Assembly (NCBI GenBank): GCA_947644195.1
Contig: CANRZB010000010.1
Location: 1 to 64,000 of the forward strand
DNA from: an uncultured Clostridium sp.
Lineage (GTDB): Bacteria; Bacillota; Clostridia; Lachnospirales; Lachnospiraceae
Length of the DNA: 64,000 nt
Reading direction: 5' to 3'
Of the stretch, positions 27,933 through 36,273 are shown piece after piece (position 1 is the first letter of the stretch; each line of letters starts with the position of its first letter). The translations under genes and the position numbers were made by a program. The notes beneath the pieces are model-generated. The model did not search any database. It had not been told where the DNA came from and saw nothing but the letters and a program-made list of their open reading frames with translations.

Positions 27933-28792
27933 TCAATAGAATCAAAGATCTGATCAGGCTGCGGAAACAAAATGATGCAGTAAAAATAATGCTGCTTTTT
28001 CTCCTGGCAGGAATCACATCAGCCTTCAGCATCCTTTATTATGCCTGGGAAATTTATTATTTTGTCAATACTCCGGCGGAATATGTTCTTTCATCGAATC
28101 AGATCATTTCTGGGAAGCAGGTGCAGACTTTGCTGCAGATGAAAGATGTTGTCAGGATCAGCCGTCAATTGGATACCTCGCTTACGATAAAATATAGGGG
28201 GAAGGAAGCTGTCATCAATGCAGTTTTGCTATCGCAGGATTATATTGAGAAAATGTATGATACGACACTTCCGTCGGGTGCAAAAAGAATATTTTTGGAT
28301 CCTGTCTCTTTTGAAAATCTACAGCAGGAGTGGTCGGAGGATGGGGTGGAGGGTGTCGGGATCGACAGCAGACAGGCGGAACACAATGAGGGGATGGATG
28401 TCCGCTATGCGATGATGGAGATGCTGCCGGATCAGACAGGGGAGACAGCGGAGGATATCTTAACCGATCAGCCGGCCCGCTTGATTGTGACAAAGCCGGA
28501 AAACCAGGAAGGGGAAGGACTGGTTTGTCTGGTTGGGTCGGAGAGCCAATTATTAAAAGGAGCAAACGGCCTGAGGATACAGTTTCGCAGTCATGACCTG
28601 GATGGACTTCAGGTGGATCGTCTGGAAAAGTTGGGATATCAGATTGAGAATGAGGAGAGGGTAATGGAGCAGGAGTTTGCAATGAAAATGAAGCTGCTGC
28701 ATATTCGGTATGGGTTATTGATTCTGGGGGGATGCCTGGTTGCGGTATTTGCGATAAGGAAGTGGGGAGTGTTGATTGGCTGCGAGGGGTAG
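27929..28792 (+). CDS. Bitopic membrane protein, last gene of the ABC operon
   Basis: The start is set at ATG 27929 (MINRIKDLIRLRKQN), overlapping the previous stop as ATGA; the track's start reads into the previous gene. The 287-residue product has an N-terminal transmembrane helix (IMLLFLLAGITSAFSILYY), a ~200-residue extracytoplasmic part and a C-terminal helix (YGLLILGGCLVAVFAI). That topology recalls the periplasmic-domain layout of MacB/FtsX-like or assembly proteins, but I find no family motif. Function is unknown; it is linked to the transporter by tight coupling. Confidence 0.7.
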   Translation: MINRIKDLIRLRKQNDAVKIMLLFLLAGITSAFSILYYAWEIYYFVNTPAEYVLSSNQIISGKQVQTLLQMKDVVRISRQLDTSLTIKYRGKEAVINAVLLSQDYIEKMYDTTLPSGAKRIFLDPVSFENLQQEWSEDGVEGVGIDSRQAEHNEGMDVRYAMMEMLPDQTGETAEDILTDQPARLIVTKPENQEGEGLVCLVGSESQLLKGANGLRIQFRSHDLDGLQVDRLEKLGYQIENEERVMEQEFAMKMKLLHIRYGLLILGGCLVAVFAIRKWGVLIGCEG

Positions 28793-28871
28793 GAGGATTT
28801 TGGAGAGAATAGATAGTATTTATTACTTGAAATATATCAAGTAATAATATATAATATAAGTGCTGTTTGGT

Positions 28872-28900
28872 AAATATAGCGGTGGATACCGCTATATTTT
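28872..28900 (+). terminator. Intrinsic terminator after the ABC operon
   Basis: AAATATAGCGG (28872-28882) pairs perfectly with CCGCTATATTT around a 6-base loop and continues into TTTT. A second AT-rich dyad (TTACTTGA/TCAAGTAA, 28822-28843) lies just before it. Confidence 0.85.
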
Positions 28901-28969
28901 TATGGTATAGGTTTTGATTTATTAATAATGCATAAAAGTAGTTATGTTTAATAAGTCTGGAGGAATGAT

Positions 28970-29455
28970 ATGGTAGGAAAGGAGAGGTTGATAAAATTTT
29001 GTTGTGCACTCATTATTAGTTTCTTACTATTAAGTTTAGATAGAATATATCAAATACAATATCAATCTATTTGGTCAGAGAGTGACTTGGAGCCTATGTG
29101 GAAATATGATACGGTACGTATATCTGAAGGAATGTGGGCTTCACAAGAACCATTGAATAGAGAAGATAAGATTAAATTGTATTTTGTATTAGGAAGTGCA
29201 AAGAAATATAGGGAGAATGAGAAAAAATATAAATTAGATGAAATTAGTTTTATGTCTTATCCCAGCATAGCATTTATAACGGATAGATGGGATGGCATAG
29301 ATGATATTTCAATAGTATGGGAATATGAAGAAAATACACTTTTTGTGGGAGCGGATGATGATACAAAAACTCGATATTTTCTTGACGAAAAGCATGCAAA
29401 GGTCTTGTATGGTCTGTGTGAGAGATATCATTGCATACCCGCTGGTGCACAGTAA
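28970..29455 (+). CDS. Small membrane-anchored or secreted protein, unknown
   Basis: A 161-residue protein with an N-terminal hydrophobic helix (FCCALIISFLLLSL) after a basic start, acting as signal or anchor, then a polar acidic domain without Cys pairs or known motifs. GGAGG precedes the start. It stands between the terminator at 28872 and the next gene, with lower GC than the ABC operon. I do not recognise a family. Confidence 0.65.
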   Translation: MVGKERLIKFCCALIISFLLLSLDRIYQIQYQSIWSESDLEPMWKYDTVRISEGMWASQEPLNREDKIKLYFVLGSAKKYRENEKKYKLDEISFMSYPSIAFITDRWDGIDDISIVWEYEENTLFVGADDDTKTRYFLDEKHAKVLYGLCERYHCIPAGAQ

Positions 29456-29547
29456 AAATTAAGTTAATTTTTATGGTTTTTTGTGTGATAATAGTAAAGC
29501 AATAGTGACAGAGGGGATTACATGCAATAATGTGGAGAAAGGAAATT

Positions 29548-31779
29548 ATGAAAGATGAGATTCAACTTTTTGCTGAAAGATCAAGAAGAAAACTAGTTCA
29601 TTTTTGTCAAATGTACTTGATTTTTATTTTATTTGGCATTGTGATCATCTGTTTGCTTTCCAATGGAAAGATAGAACAATACCAAGATTATTATATTGCA
29701 CTTGGTAGTATTGCTGGTATTTTTGTTGTTGCCATCATTGTTATTTCCTTTTTGGCAGAAAGAGGATTAAAGAAACAGAGGAAGAAGTTTTCCAGTGAAG
29801 AGATCAGGAGAATTAATCGAGAGGCGTCTAAGGGACCAAAATTGGAGCATTTGTTAATTACGCAGGATGTCATTGCGTATGCAGCGGGACTACGTATTGT
29901 TTTGATTCCGGTGCGTGATATTATTTGGATTAAGAGGCGGCGTGTTATTCGGGCAAAAATGATGCACGGAGCGGGGATGTTTTTTCCAATGGCATCTTCG
30001 GAGCGTTTTATTGATATCCGAACAAGGGATAATAAGGTACATCATATTCCAAATGATGTGAAAGAGGAGTTGGAATCGGAAATTTATAATTATCTTGTTT
30101 TTACTGTCAGGATGAAAAGACCCTTCGTACTGCTCGGACGAGAAAAAGATTGGAATCGTATTAACAAGGATGAATTTCAGGAGATTGTAAAGAGAGTAGA
30201 TGCGGTTGGAGAGGAGGATGCAGGTGAGATAGAGATGCTCTTCAACCGGGAACATCTTTATGAGCTTTGTCGTTCTGGTATTGGGGACAGTCGAGGATCT
30301 GAGGTAAAGCTGATGGCCACTGTAGTAATAAGTTATTTTGCTGTATTTTTCCTATTTAGAAATCCCAAATTATTATTTCATAGTGGTCATCAGTTAGAGA
30401 TGGATTTATTTTCAAGAGTGTTTCAGACCTTTGGATTAGGTTTCGTTATGTTTTTACCGATTATTTTTGTGTTGGTTTGCTTTCTGAAAAATGTAGTACT
30501 AGACAGGGAGAGAGCAGTCACACAAGTGACCGGGGCAATCTATTTTGTATTTGCGATGATTTCGGTCGGCGGCTTTGCCGGGTATACACTTATGGCAAGT
30601 GAAAATGTACATGGTATTGAGGCGATAAGGGACTGGCAGGCATATACAGGTGGCAACCTTGAGACATACGAAGGAACTTTGCTAAGTACTCAGGCCCCTG
30701 TGATGAATCAAATTGCAATTCATACGGACAAAAGATATGAATATTTTCAGGGGGAAGGCATTGCTTTCCGATCTTATTCTGGATTCTGTATTGTGCCAAA
30801 CTTGCTGCAACAGAGATACCGGGTTACCTATACTCCCAACTTGCATATTTTAGTTTCTCTCACGGATGAAAATGGCAATGAAAGGCTGGCATTAAGTGAA
30901 GCAGATCTTATAAAATGTCAGGATACTTTTGAAAAATATATTCAGAAAGAGAAGGGAAAATATGCAGATATTGGTGTATGGGAGATAGGTGATATTATGT
31001 ATCCTAAAAACCCACATATATATGGATATGACCTGCTGACAGAGGAACAACAGAAAGACTTTGACTTGCTTTACAGCGATATCATGCAGAGAGAGGTAGA
31101 GAGTACAAGAGTATTTTATCTGCCTGTTCCATTGGAAAAAAAGGAATTTCAAGAGATCAATGCTTTGTATGACTGTAATCATAAGTTTGATTCCTTTCAA
31201 CAATATACATATAGAACGGATGATAGAGAGGTTGTAGAAAAGGTATATGTGTCAAGAACCGTTTATTCTGAGGAGGCGTATAATTCCTATAGCGCCAAAT
31301 ATCAGAAAAAAGTTAAAAAGATTGTTGCGGGAATGTCCAAAGATCTTACGGGTAAGGAGAAAGTTACATGGATTTCTGATTACCTGTTAAAACATGTCGA
31401 GGTTTTGGATTCCATGGAATGGCTTGATCAAACCGATGGTGGGCAAAATACAGCAAGCCCGGAGTATAAGAAGGGAATTTTGGCGAATACAGGTTATGGC
31501 GCATTGTTTTGTGGTACGGCCTCTGGGAAAGGGTATATGGAGGCTTTTGGAATGATTGCAAAGGCAGTAGGAATTTATAGTATTGCGGCTATGGATGATA
31601 ACGAGTGTAAATATTGGAATCTTGTGAGATTAGATGATCAATGGTATGCTGTAAATGTATATGCGATGGCAAAGGAGAAAAACAAAGATAAATATCTATT
31701 GATCTCTAATTCCGCTATGGAAAAATATATGGAGGCAAAGGCAACCTATGGAACGAGTAAGCACTTTGCCTGTCCTTAG
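29548..31779 (+). CDS. Polytopic membrane protein with C-terminal transglutaminase-like fold lacking catalytic residues
   Basis: ATG 29548 has GGAGAAAGGA close upstream and is preferred to 29530. The 743-residue protein has an N-terminal membrane hairpin (about 17-70), a PH/YcxB-like cytoplasmic segment (95-190), and three further helices (about 250-350). A long extracytoplasmic part ends in a transglutaminase/protease-like domain (about 590-743). Against the usual pattern YGALxNGKAVCQGYAEAF, this protein has YGALFCGTASGKGYMEAF, so the catalytic Cys is Gly. HAWN becomes KYWN and the usual Asp in WYxVDV becomes Asn (WYAVNV). It is therefore probably a binding domain, not an enzyme. The family consensus is from memory; the residues are read directly. 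Confidence 0.7.
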   Translation: MKDEIQLFAERSRRKLVHFCQMYLIFILFGIVIICLLSNGKIEQYQDYYIALGSIAGIFVVAIIVISFLAERGLKKQRKKFSSEEIRRINREASKGPKLEHLLITQDVIAYAAGLRIVLIPVRDIIWIKRRRVIRAKMMHGAGMFFPMASSERFIDIRTRDNKVHHIPNDVKEELESEIYNYLVFTVRMKRPFVLLGREKDWNRINKDEFQEIVKRVDAVGEEDAGEIEMLFNREHLYELCRSGIGDSRGSEVKLMATVVISYFAVFFLFRNPKLLFHSGHQLEMDLFSRVFQTFGLGFVMFLPIIFVLVCFLKNVVLDRERAVTQVTGAIYFVFAMISVGGFAGYTLMASENVHGIEAIRDWQAYTGGNLETYEGTLLSTQAPVMNQIAIHTDKRYEYFQGEGIAFRSYSGFCIVPNLLQQRYRVTYTPNLHILVSLTDENGNERLALSEADLIKCQDTFEKYIQKEKGKYADIGVWEIGDIMYPKNPHIYGYDLLTEEQQKDFDLLYSDIMQREVESTRVFYLPVPLEKKEFQEINALYDCNHKFDSFQQYTYRTDDREVVEKVYVSRTVYSEEAYNSYSAKYQKKVKKIVAGMSKDLTGKEKVTWISDYLLKHVEVLDSMEWLDQTDGGQNTASPEYKKGILANTGYGALFCGTASGKGYMEAFGMIAKAVGIYSIAAMDDNECKYWNLVRLDDQWYAVNVYAMAKEKNKDKYLLISNSAMEKYMEAKATYGTSKHFACP

Positions 31780-31803
31780 TTATATGATTCACAATTTTTG
31801 TAT

Positions 31804-31832
31804 TTGACAAAAAAGCTTAATGGTGCTAGTAT
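31804..31832 (+). promoter_or_regulatory. Strong promoter of the attenuator leader
   Basis: TTGACA (31804-31809) and TAGTAT (31827-31832) are spaced by exactly 17 bases. Transcription would begin near 31839, about 38 bases before the leader peptide ATG. Confidence 0.75.
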
Positions 31833-31876
31833 AAAAAACAATTTTAGTAACCATTGTATGAAGGAGAGCATACATT

Positions 31877-31939
31877 ATGAATCACAACTTATATTCCAGA
31901 CGTTATATGTATTGGTATGAAAGACGTGTCTGTTTATAA
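31877..31939 (+). CDS. Arg/Tyr-rich 20-residue leader peptide (not in ORF track)
   Basis: AAGGAGAG precedes an ATG opening a 20-codon frame that ends YSRRYMYWYERRVCL-stop. The frame has an excellent promoter and ribosome site but is followed by a terminator, not a gene, which is the layout of leader peptides that sense ribosome stalling. The stop at 31937-31939 is 12 bases before the first arm of the attenuator, so a ribosome paused at the last codons would cover it. No family known to me. Confidence 0.6.
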   Translation: MNHNLYSRRYMYWYERRVCL

Positions 31940-31951
31940 TTAGGCATAGGA

Positions 31952-32078
31952 GATGTGCTGATAATAAGCAGATAGGTCTTATTGTCTGGTGCATCGCTTT
32001 AGAATGTGAGTTGTTACTTTGACATAGCATCCTGGATAGAGAATCGCATCAGACAAAGAGTGTTTGATGCGATTTTTT
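31952..32078 (+). promoter_or_regulatory. Transcription attenuator upstream of the GNAT gene
   Basis: Three competing pairings can be drawn. Arm 1 (GATGTGCTG at 31952, plus AATAAG) pairs with arm 2 (CTTATTG...GGTGCATC, ending near 31996). Arm 2 segment TTGTCTGGTGC (31982-31992) pairs with GCATCAGACAA (32046-32056), one G-U pair. AATCGCATCA (32042-32051) pairs with TGATGCGATT (32065-32074), followed by TTTTTT. The last is an intrinsic terminator and the second pairing would prevent it. A ribosome stalled at the leader-peptide end would mask arm 1 and favour read-through into the acetyltransferase. Confidence 0.65.
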
Positions 32079-32127
32079 ATATGATAGGAAAGTAGTCCAT
32101 ACTGGACTATTCCTATCATATAAAAAA
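32073..32127. repeat. Long near-perfect palindrome
   Basis: TTTTTTATATGATAGGAA (32073-32090) pairs with TTCCTATCATATAAAAAA (32110-32127), and inside it TAGTCC pairs with GGACTA with a 2-base bulge. It begins in the T-run of the attenuator terminator. It has the look of a dispersed palindromic element or a second, bidirectional terminator. Confidence 0.7.
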
Positions 32128-32232
32128 CGCTCCGCGGGATGCGCACTCGCGCGTAATGAAGATGTCGTTTACACGACCGCGCTCTGCGCGAGAGTTTCAA
32201 AAGCGAACTGAGAGTTCGCTTTACGAAACTCT
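32128..32232. repeat. GC-rich inverted-repeat segment before the GNAT gene
   Basis: After the palindrome comes a CGCG-rich stretch (GCGCACTCGCGCG, CGCGCTCTGCGCG). A nested hairpin follows: AGAGTTTC (32191-32198) with GAAACTCT (32225-32232), enclosing AAAGCGAACT (32200-32209) with AGTTCGCTTT (32213-32222). The composition is unlike its neighbours. No coding capacity is supported here. It may be a miniature repeated element. Confidence 0.6.
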
Positions 32233-32256
32233 TTCTTATGCAAAAAGGAGGATTTT

Positions 32257-32742
32257 ATGGAGAACAATATCATAATACGGTTTGCAAGAGCAGACGAATT
32301 GGAGCAAGTGAATCAAATCAGGAAATCGGTGCATGAGTTGCATGTCCGAGGCAGAGCAGATTTATTTCAGCCCGATGGTTGGAGAGAGATCAAAGAGGTT
32401 GTTAAGGAACGATTTGATTCTGAGAAGAGCAGTGTCATCGTGGCATGTTTTGACGACCTAATTGTGGGTTTTGCCATAGTTCAGTATATTCACAGGGCAG
32501 AAACTGCATTTCGTCCGGCGCAGGATTTTTGCCATATTGAGGAATTTGGTGTGGATCAGAAATTTAGGCGCCAGGGAATTGCATCAGCATTAATTGATTT
32601 TATTCGTGAGGATGCATCAAACCATGGATTTCAGAAGTTAGAGTTGAATATGTATGAATTCAATGACAGCGCCCTAAAATTTTATGAGAGTGTCGGATTT
32701 CACACATATCGGAGGGATCTGGAATTGCTGGTAGAAAAGTAA
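32257..32742 (+). CDS. GNAT-family N-acetyltransferase
   Basis: A 161-residue acetyl-CoA-dependent N-acetyltransferase. The acetyl-CoA loop is QKFRRQGIASALIDFI (RxxGxA form) near residues 107-122, followed by the C-terminal LNMYEFNDSALKFYESVGF motif typical of GNAT domains. AAAGGAGGA precedes the ATG. The substrate is unknown. Because it sits behind an apparent leader-peptide attenuator, induction by a ribosome-targeting compound and drug or peptide acetylation is a plausible role, but protein or metabolite acetylation cannot be excluded. Confidence 0.88.
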   Translation: MENNIIIRFARADELEQVNQIRKSVHELHVRGRADLFQPDGWREIKEVVKERFDSEKSSVIVACFDDLIVGFAIVQYIHRAETAFRPAQDFCHIEEFGVDQKFRRQGIASALIDFIREDASNHGFQKLELNMYEFNDSALKFYESVGFHTYRRDLELLVEK

Positions 32743-32777
32743 TCCCGCTAAAGAGGAGAGTGTTTTCGATATAAAAG

Positions 32778-32814
32778 GAACCTGCCTATGGAAGATAATT
32801 CTATAGACAGGTTC
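32778..32814. terminator. Terminator-like hairpin between convergent genes
   Basis: GAACCTG (32778-32784) pairs with CAGGTTC (32808-32814), with further CTAT/ATAG pairing inside. It lies between the GNAT gene and the convergent minus-strand gene; on the minus strand it is followed by a T-rich TTCCTTTTAT tail. Confidence 0.65.
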
Positions 32815-32836
32815 TGAATAAAAAGAAATACTTATG

Positions 32837-35800
32837 TTACAGCTTAAAACCTGATTTCACTATTTTTTGGTGATAGGTTTTCTTTCTGGAAGCTGGCAAT
32901 TTAAATTTTGCTTTTTTAGGTATCCCTTGAAATGCTTTAGTGCCGATCGTCTTTAGTTTTTTGCTTTTAATAGTAATTTGCTTTAAGTTTTTGCAGTGAT
33001 AAAATGCTTTCTTCCCAATTTTGGTCAGAGAGGAACCTAGGCTAACTTTCGTCAGAGATTGATTGCCAGCAAAAACATTGGCAGAGATTTCTGTCACCGG
33101 GTAACTGGTTCCCTGATAGGTAATTTTTGCAGGAATGGATACGGTCTTAGCCTTTTTGTTCGTCAATCCTGCAAACTTTACGGATTTCTTTCCGCTGGCA
33201 GTAAGTTTGACCACATATTTCTGTTTCTTTACAGTGATTTTCTGTCCATTCCGAACAGTCGGTGCCGCCGTTATTTGCGGTGTATTGTTCTTAGGCGGTT
33301 GATTGGTTGCTGTCGGTGGCTTAGGACTTCCTGGTTCTGCGTGCACGGTAACTGTCAGCTCTGTCTGTATTACACTATAATGTGTCTGATCTGCCGGGGT
33401 AAATACTAGACTGTATTTTGTTTTTTGGCTATCTGCAGCAGATGGTTTGATGGTAGCATCTTTCCATGAAAAAGTGCCTTCCACATCCGCTTTCCCGCCG
33501 GTCAGGGTAGCATTTGCCAGAGTTTGTCCTGTTTGGATTGCTCCAACTGCCGGCCATTGAATAACTGGGACTCTTTTATTAATGGTAAAATCTGTTTCTG
33601 CGGTGGCCGCTTTATAACAAGCGGTATAATCACTGGTCACACGTAAAGTATATTCTCCTGGCTCGGTCGGAACAACATCGGTAAAAGTTTCTTGCCCCTT
33701 CCCTTTATATGTATATGTCAATTCACCCAGAGAGGGATTCAATACCTCCGGTTGAATCTCCGTACCATAGGACACATTTTCACAGGAGACTTTTAATGGA
33801 TTATCAATTTTATTGATGGTAAAATATTGGGTAACGGATCCAAAATCAGCATATTCCTCTTTTCCCTTTACAGTTACAGTTCCCTGACCGGCAAGTACAT
33901 TGCTGCCATAAGACAGGGAATAATCTACACCTTTCTGCAATACCTGATCTCCCTGTTTTACCGTAATCTCCGGTTTAATCCGTTTCCCCGTAAAATCATA
34001 GGATGCAATCTTTGAAATGCTCAGATTTTTCATTACATCACTACTCCACTGTATTTCGCCTTCGTTACCGGTATTTTTATAGTATGTAATTACCTGTTCG
34101 CCAGCATCGTAAATGGCAATCTCGGCGTCCGTTGTATCATTATACTCTAACAGATAATAGACATGATCCGTTTCTTTACATAAAGACAGGTAGTCAGAAA
34201 ATTCAGCTTTACTCTTGTCAATTCGTCTGGTAAAGAAATCTAACATGTTACCATATGTTTTATTGGCTAAGATATCGCTCTTTGCACTGTTGAACATACC
34301 ACAAGCCATCTGATCAGATTCCACACTCTGGAATGTGGTAGAATCATAACCACACATGTAAATATCCGGAAAAAAGAATAAGATCAATTCGGCTGGAATA
34401 CTGGAGTCCACATCGGTCACTCCCAGTTCTTCCAAATCCTGCTGCTTCGATGGATATAATGCAGTTGGTGTCCCCGGATGCCCCTTATAATAATACTCAT
34501 AGGAATCTCCATAATGTTTCTTGATCAATCTGACATAATCCTTAAAATCCGGTTCGTTATTCACTGTGCTTCCTAGAATTAACATAATTGGTTTCCCTGT
34601 TTCACTGGCACTGCCGAACATATCGGCATCAAAGTGATATAGCTGCTGGAATGATTTATCATATCCAGATGCTTGCACATTCGCCAGCATTTTAGAAACA
34701 CCTTTTACCGTACAGTTACCAACCACTTTTGCAAGTAGTTCTTCATTTTTGATAGAAAAAGTACCGTTTGTCCGGGCTACCCACCAGTCCACATTTTCAT
34801 CCTCTGCCGCTACCGCCGCATATTTCGGCAGGCAGGTCATGGATAAATTCGTGCTGCTGGCATATTTTGCCCAGCTAGGATCAAACTTGCCCTCTTCCCT
34901 GGACTTTTGTTTCAATGCTTCCCAGTCAGCGCGCATAGCGTCATACAAGGTGCCATTATCATTGCGGAATGTATCATTAAAATAGGCATAAGTTCCACTG
35001 CCATCGGATAGAAGAATAACATGATACTGTGACTCAGGAATCTGATTTGCCTCCAAGAGCCATAACATATTTTCTACAAAGTTATCTGTATAATATAGAT
35101 TAAAAGTAGAATTCGGACTGATCTCGTATAAGTCTTTAATATAGGAAGACATTTTATTTCTACTGTCAATCCATGCCTGACCGCCCCATTTCACGCCTGT
35201 AAAATCGGAATCAGAAGCAGTTGGAAGTTTATATACATTCGCTGGTAGATTGTTCCAATCCCAGGAATCTGCTCTTTCAAAAACAGCAAACGTTGGAATT
35301 GGATTGCCCTCTGCATCTTCCGTAATATTATACTCACTTCCCTCCCATAGAGATAGTGAAAACAGAACAGCCGGAAAAGTTGCACTGATTGGTGCAAAAT
35401 TATAAGCAGATGCCGCAATTCCTACCGTAAGTTCTTCGGAAGCTCCAACCACATCATTTCCCTTCAAATATTCCACAGATATCGTATACTTACCAAAATT
35501 TTTCAGGTCCATCGTATACTGTGATTGATCTTTACTTAAAGAGATTTTTTTTGTCTCATTCTGGGTGACCGTATCCTGATAGTACATTTTTGCGGTAATT
35601 CTAACATGATCCGCTCGTGATTCTGCCAAGATATCATTTACCCCGGGTATCGTTAAGGTCAAATTTGTTTCGTTCAGTTTTGTTTGTTCCAGGCTGATAT
35701 CGCCAATGGAATTGCTTGCCGTAACAGCTGCCGCCGTACTTTTGGCAGACGCTTCTTTTTCGGTTGTCTGCTCTATTACCGCAGCTTTTGTGTCTGTACA

Positions 35801-35881
35801 CGCCGCCGTCCATGGTAAGAAGGAAGACAGCATCGCCACTGATAATAAAATAGCGAGACATTTTTTCATTTTTACGAGCAT
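32837..35881 (-). CDS. Large secreted protein: GT80-sialyltransferase-like domain, Ig-like (MBG-type) repeats and BspA LRR tail
   Basis: The start is set at ATG 35881 (MLVKMKKCLAILL), with AAAGGAG upstream, giving 1014 residues with a signal peptide to about residue 32. An N-terminal beta domain (55-155) precedes a ~370-residue domain holding the two hallmarks of the GT80 sialyltransferases (PM0188 family): an acidic-DG motif in LLSDGSGTY (about 292-297) and KGHP in YYYKGHPGT (466-469). IPAELILFFFPD and CGYDSTTF follow, where GT80 enzymes have their IP-E and GG-SS segments. The next ~300 residues contain MBG/Big-type repeats (VKQGDQVLQKGVDYSL), a Pro/Thr linker and LRR_5 repeats (about 890-1014). 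No anchor is seen. CMP-sialic acid is not expected outside the cell, so activity is uncertain. Confidence 0.65.
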   Translation of the reverse strand: MLVKMKKCLAILLSVAMLSSFLPWTAACTDTKAAVIEQTTEKEASAKSTAAAVTASNSIGDISLEQTKLNETNLTLTIPGVNDILAESRADHVRITAKMYYQDTVTQNETKKISLSKDQSQYTMDLKNFGKYTISVEYLKGNDVVGASEELTVGIAASAYNFAPISATFPAVLFSLSLWEGSEYNITEDAEGNPIPTFAVFERADSWDWNNLPANVYKLPTASDSDFTGVKWGGQAWIDSRNKMSSYIKDLYEISPNSTFNLYYTDNFVENMLWLLEANQIPESQYHVILLSDGSGTYAYFNDTFRNDNGTLYDAMRADWEALKQKSREEGKFDPSWAKYASSTNLSMTCLPKYAAVAAEDENVDWWVARTNGTFSIKNEELLAKVVGNCTVKGVSKMLANVQASGYDKSFQQLYHFDADMFGSASETGKPIMLILGSTVNNEPDFKDYVRLIKKHYGDSYEYYYKGHPGTPTALYPSKQQDLEELGVTDVDSSIPAELILFFFPDIYMCGYDSTTFQSVESDQMACGMFNSAKSDILANKTYGNMLDFFTRRIDKSKAEFSDYLSLCKETDHVYYLLEYNDTTDAEIAIYDAGEQVITYYKNTGNEGEIQWSSDVMKNLSISKIASYDFTGKRIKPEITVKQGDQVLQKGVDYSLSYGSNVLAGQGTVTVKGKEEYADFGSVTQYFTINKIDNPLKVSCENVSYGTEIQPEVLNPSLGELTYTYKGKGQETFTDVVPTEPGEYTLRVTSDYTACYKAATAETDFTINKRVPVIQWPAVGAIQTGQTLANATLTGGKADVEGTFSWKDATIKPSAADSQKTKYSLVFTPADQTHYSVIQTELTVTVHAEPGSPKPPTATNQPPKNNTPQITAAPTVRNGQKITVKKQKYVVKLTASGKKSVKFAGLTNKKAKTVSIPAKITYQGTSYPVTEISANVFAGNQSLTKVSLGSSLTKIGKKAFYHCKNLKQITIKSKKLKTIGTKAFQGIPKKAKFKLPASRKKTYHQKIVKSGFKL

Positions 35882-36273
35882 AAAAACTCCTTTCTTTTGC
35901 ATAAACAATTATTTCCTTATGTATCGTTACAAGTTGCAATGTATATTCTAGTTATTGCAAACAGATAACAAACATTATAATAACATAAATTGTATAGCTC
36001 GTAAACAATCTTATTTATGTAACATATTTCCTAAATGGTTTATTTGGGCATGTTGTTGGGGGAGCAATTAAAAGTTAGCAAAAAATGGTGATATGGGAGG
36101 AAAATAATTCAAAAGGACTACTAGATCAGGAAAAAGAAAGTTCATTCTTTAAAAAAATCTAAAAATATGTTAAACTTATTTTAATATTAAAATAAATTAT
36201 AAGGTGATTATTTGTTTTACCAAATTAATGTTAGTAGTATAAATACGATTTAGGAAAGATTAAGGAACGCAGG
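35882..36273. other. AT-rich intergenic region between the GT80-like gene and the retron
   Basis: About 390 bases of markedly AT-rich DNA. It holds the minus-strand ribosome site of the GT80-like gene, and near the retron a perfect 20-base AT palindrome at 36176-36195 (TTATTTTAAT and its complement). I see no gene, and no promoter I would commit to. Confidence 0.5.

Noticed and set aside
28822-28843. TTACTTGA/TCAAGTAA dyad as a terminator or operator
   Set aside because: It has no T-tail and sits next to a clear terminator; no regulator can be tied to it.
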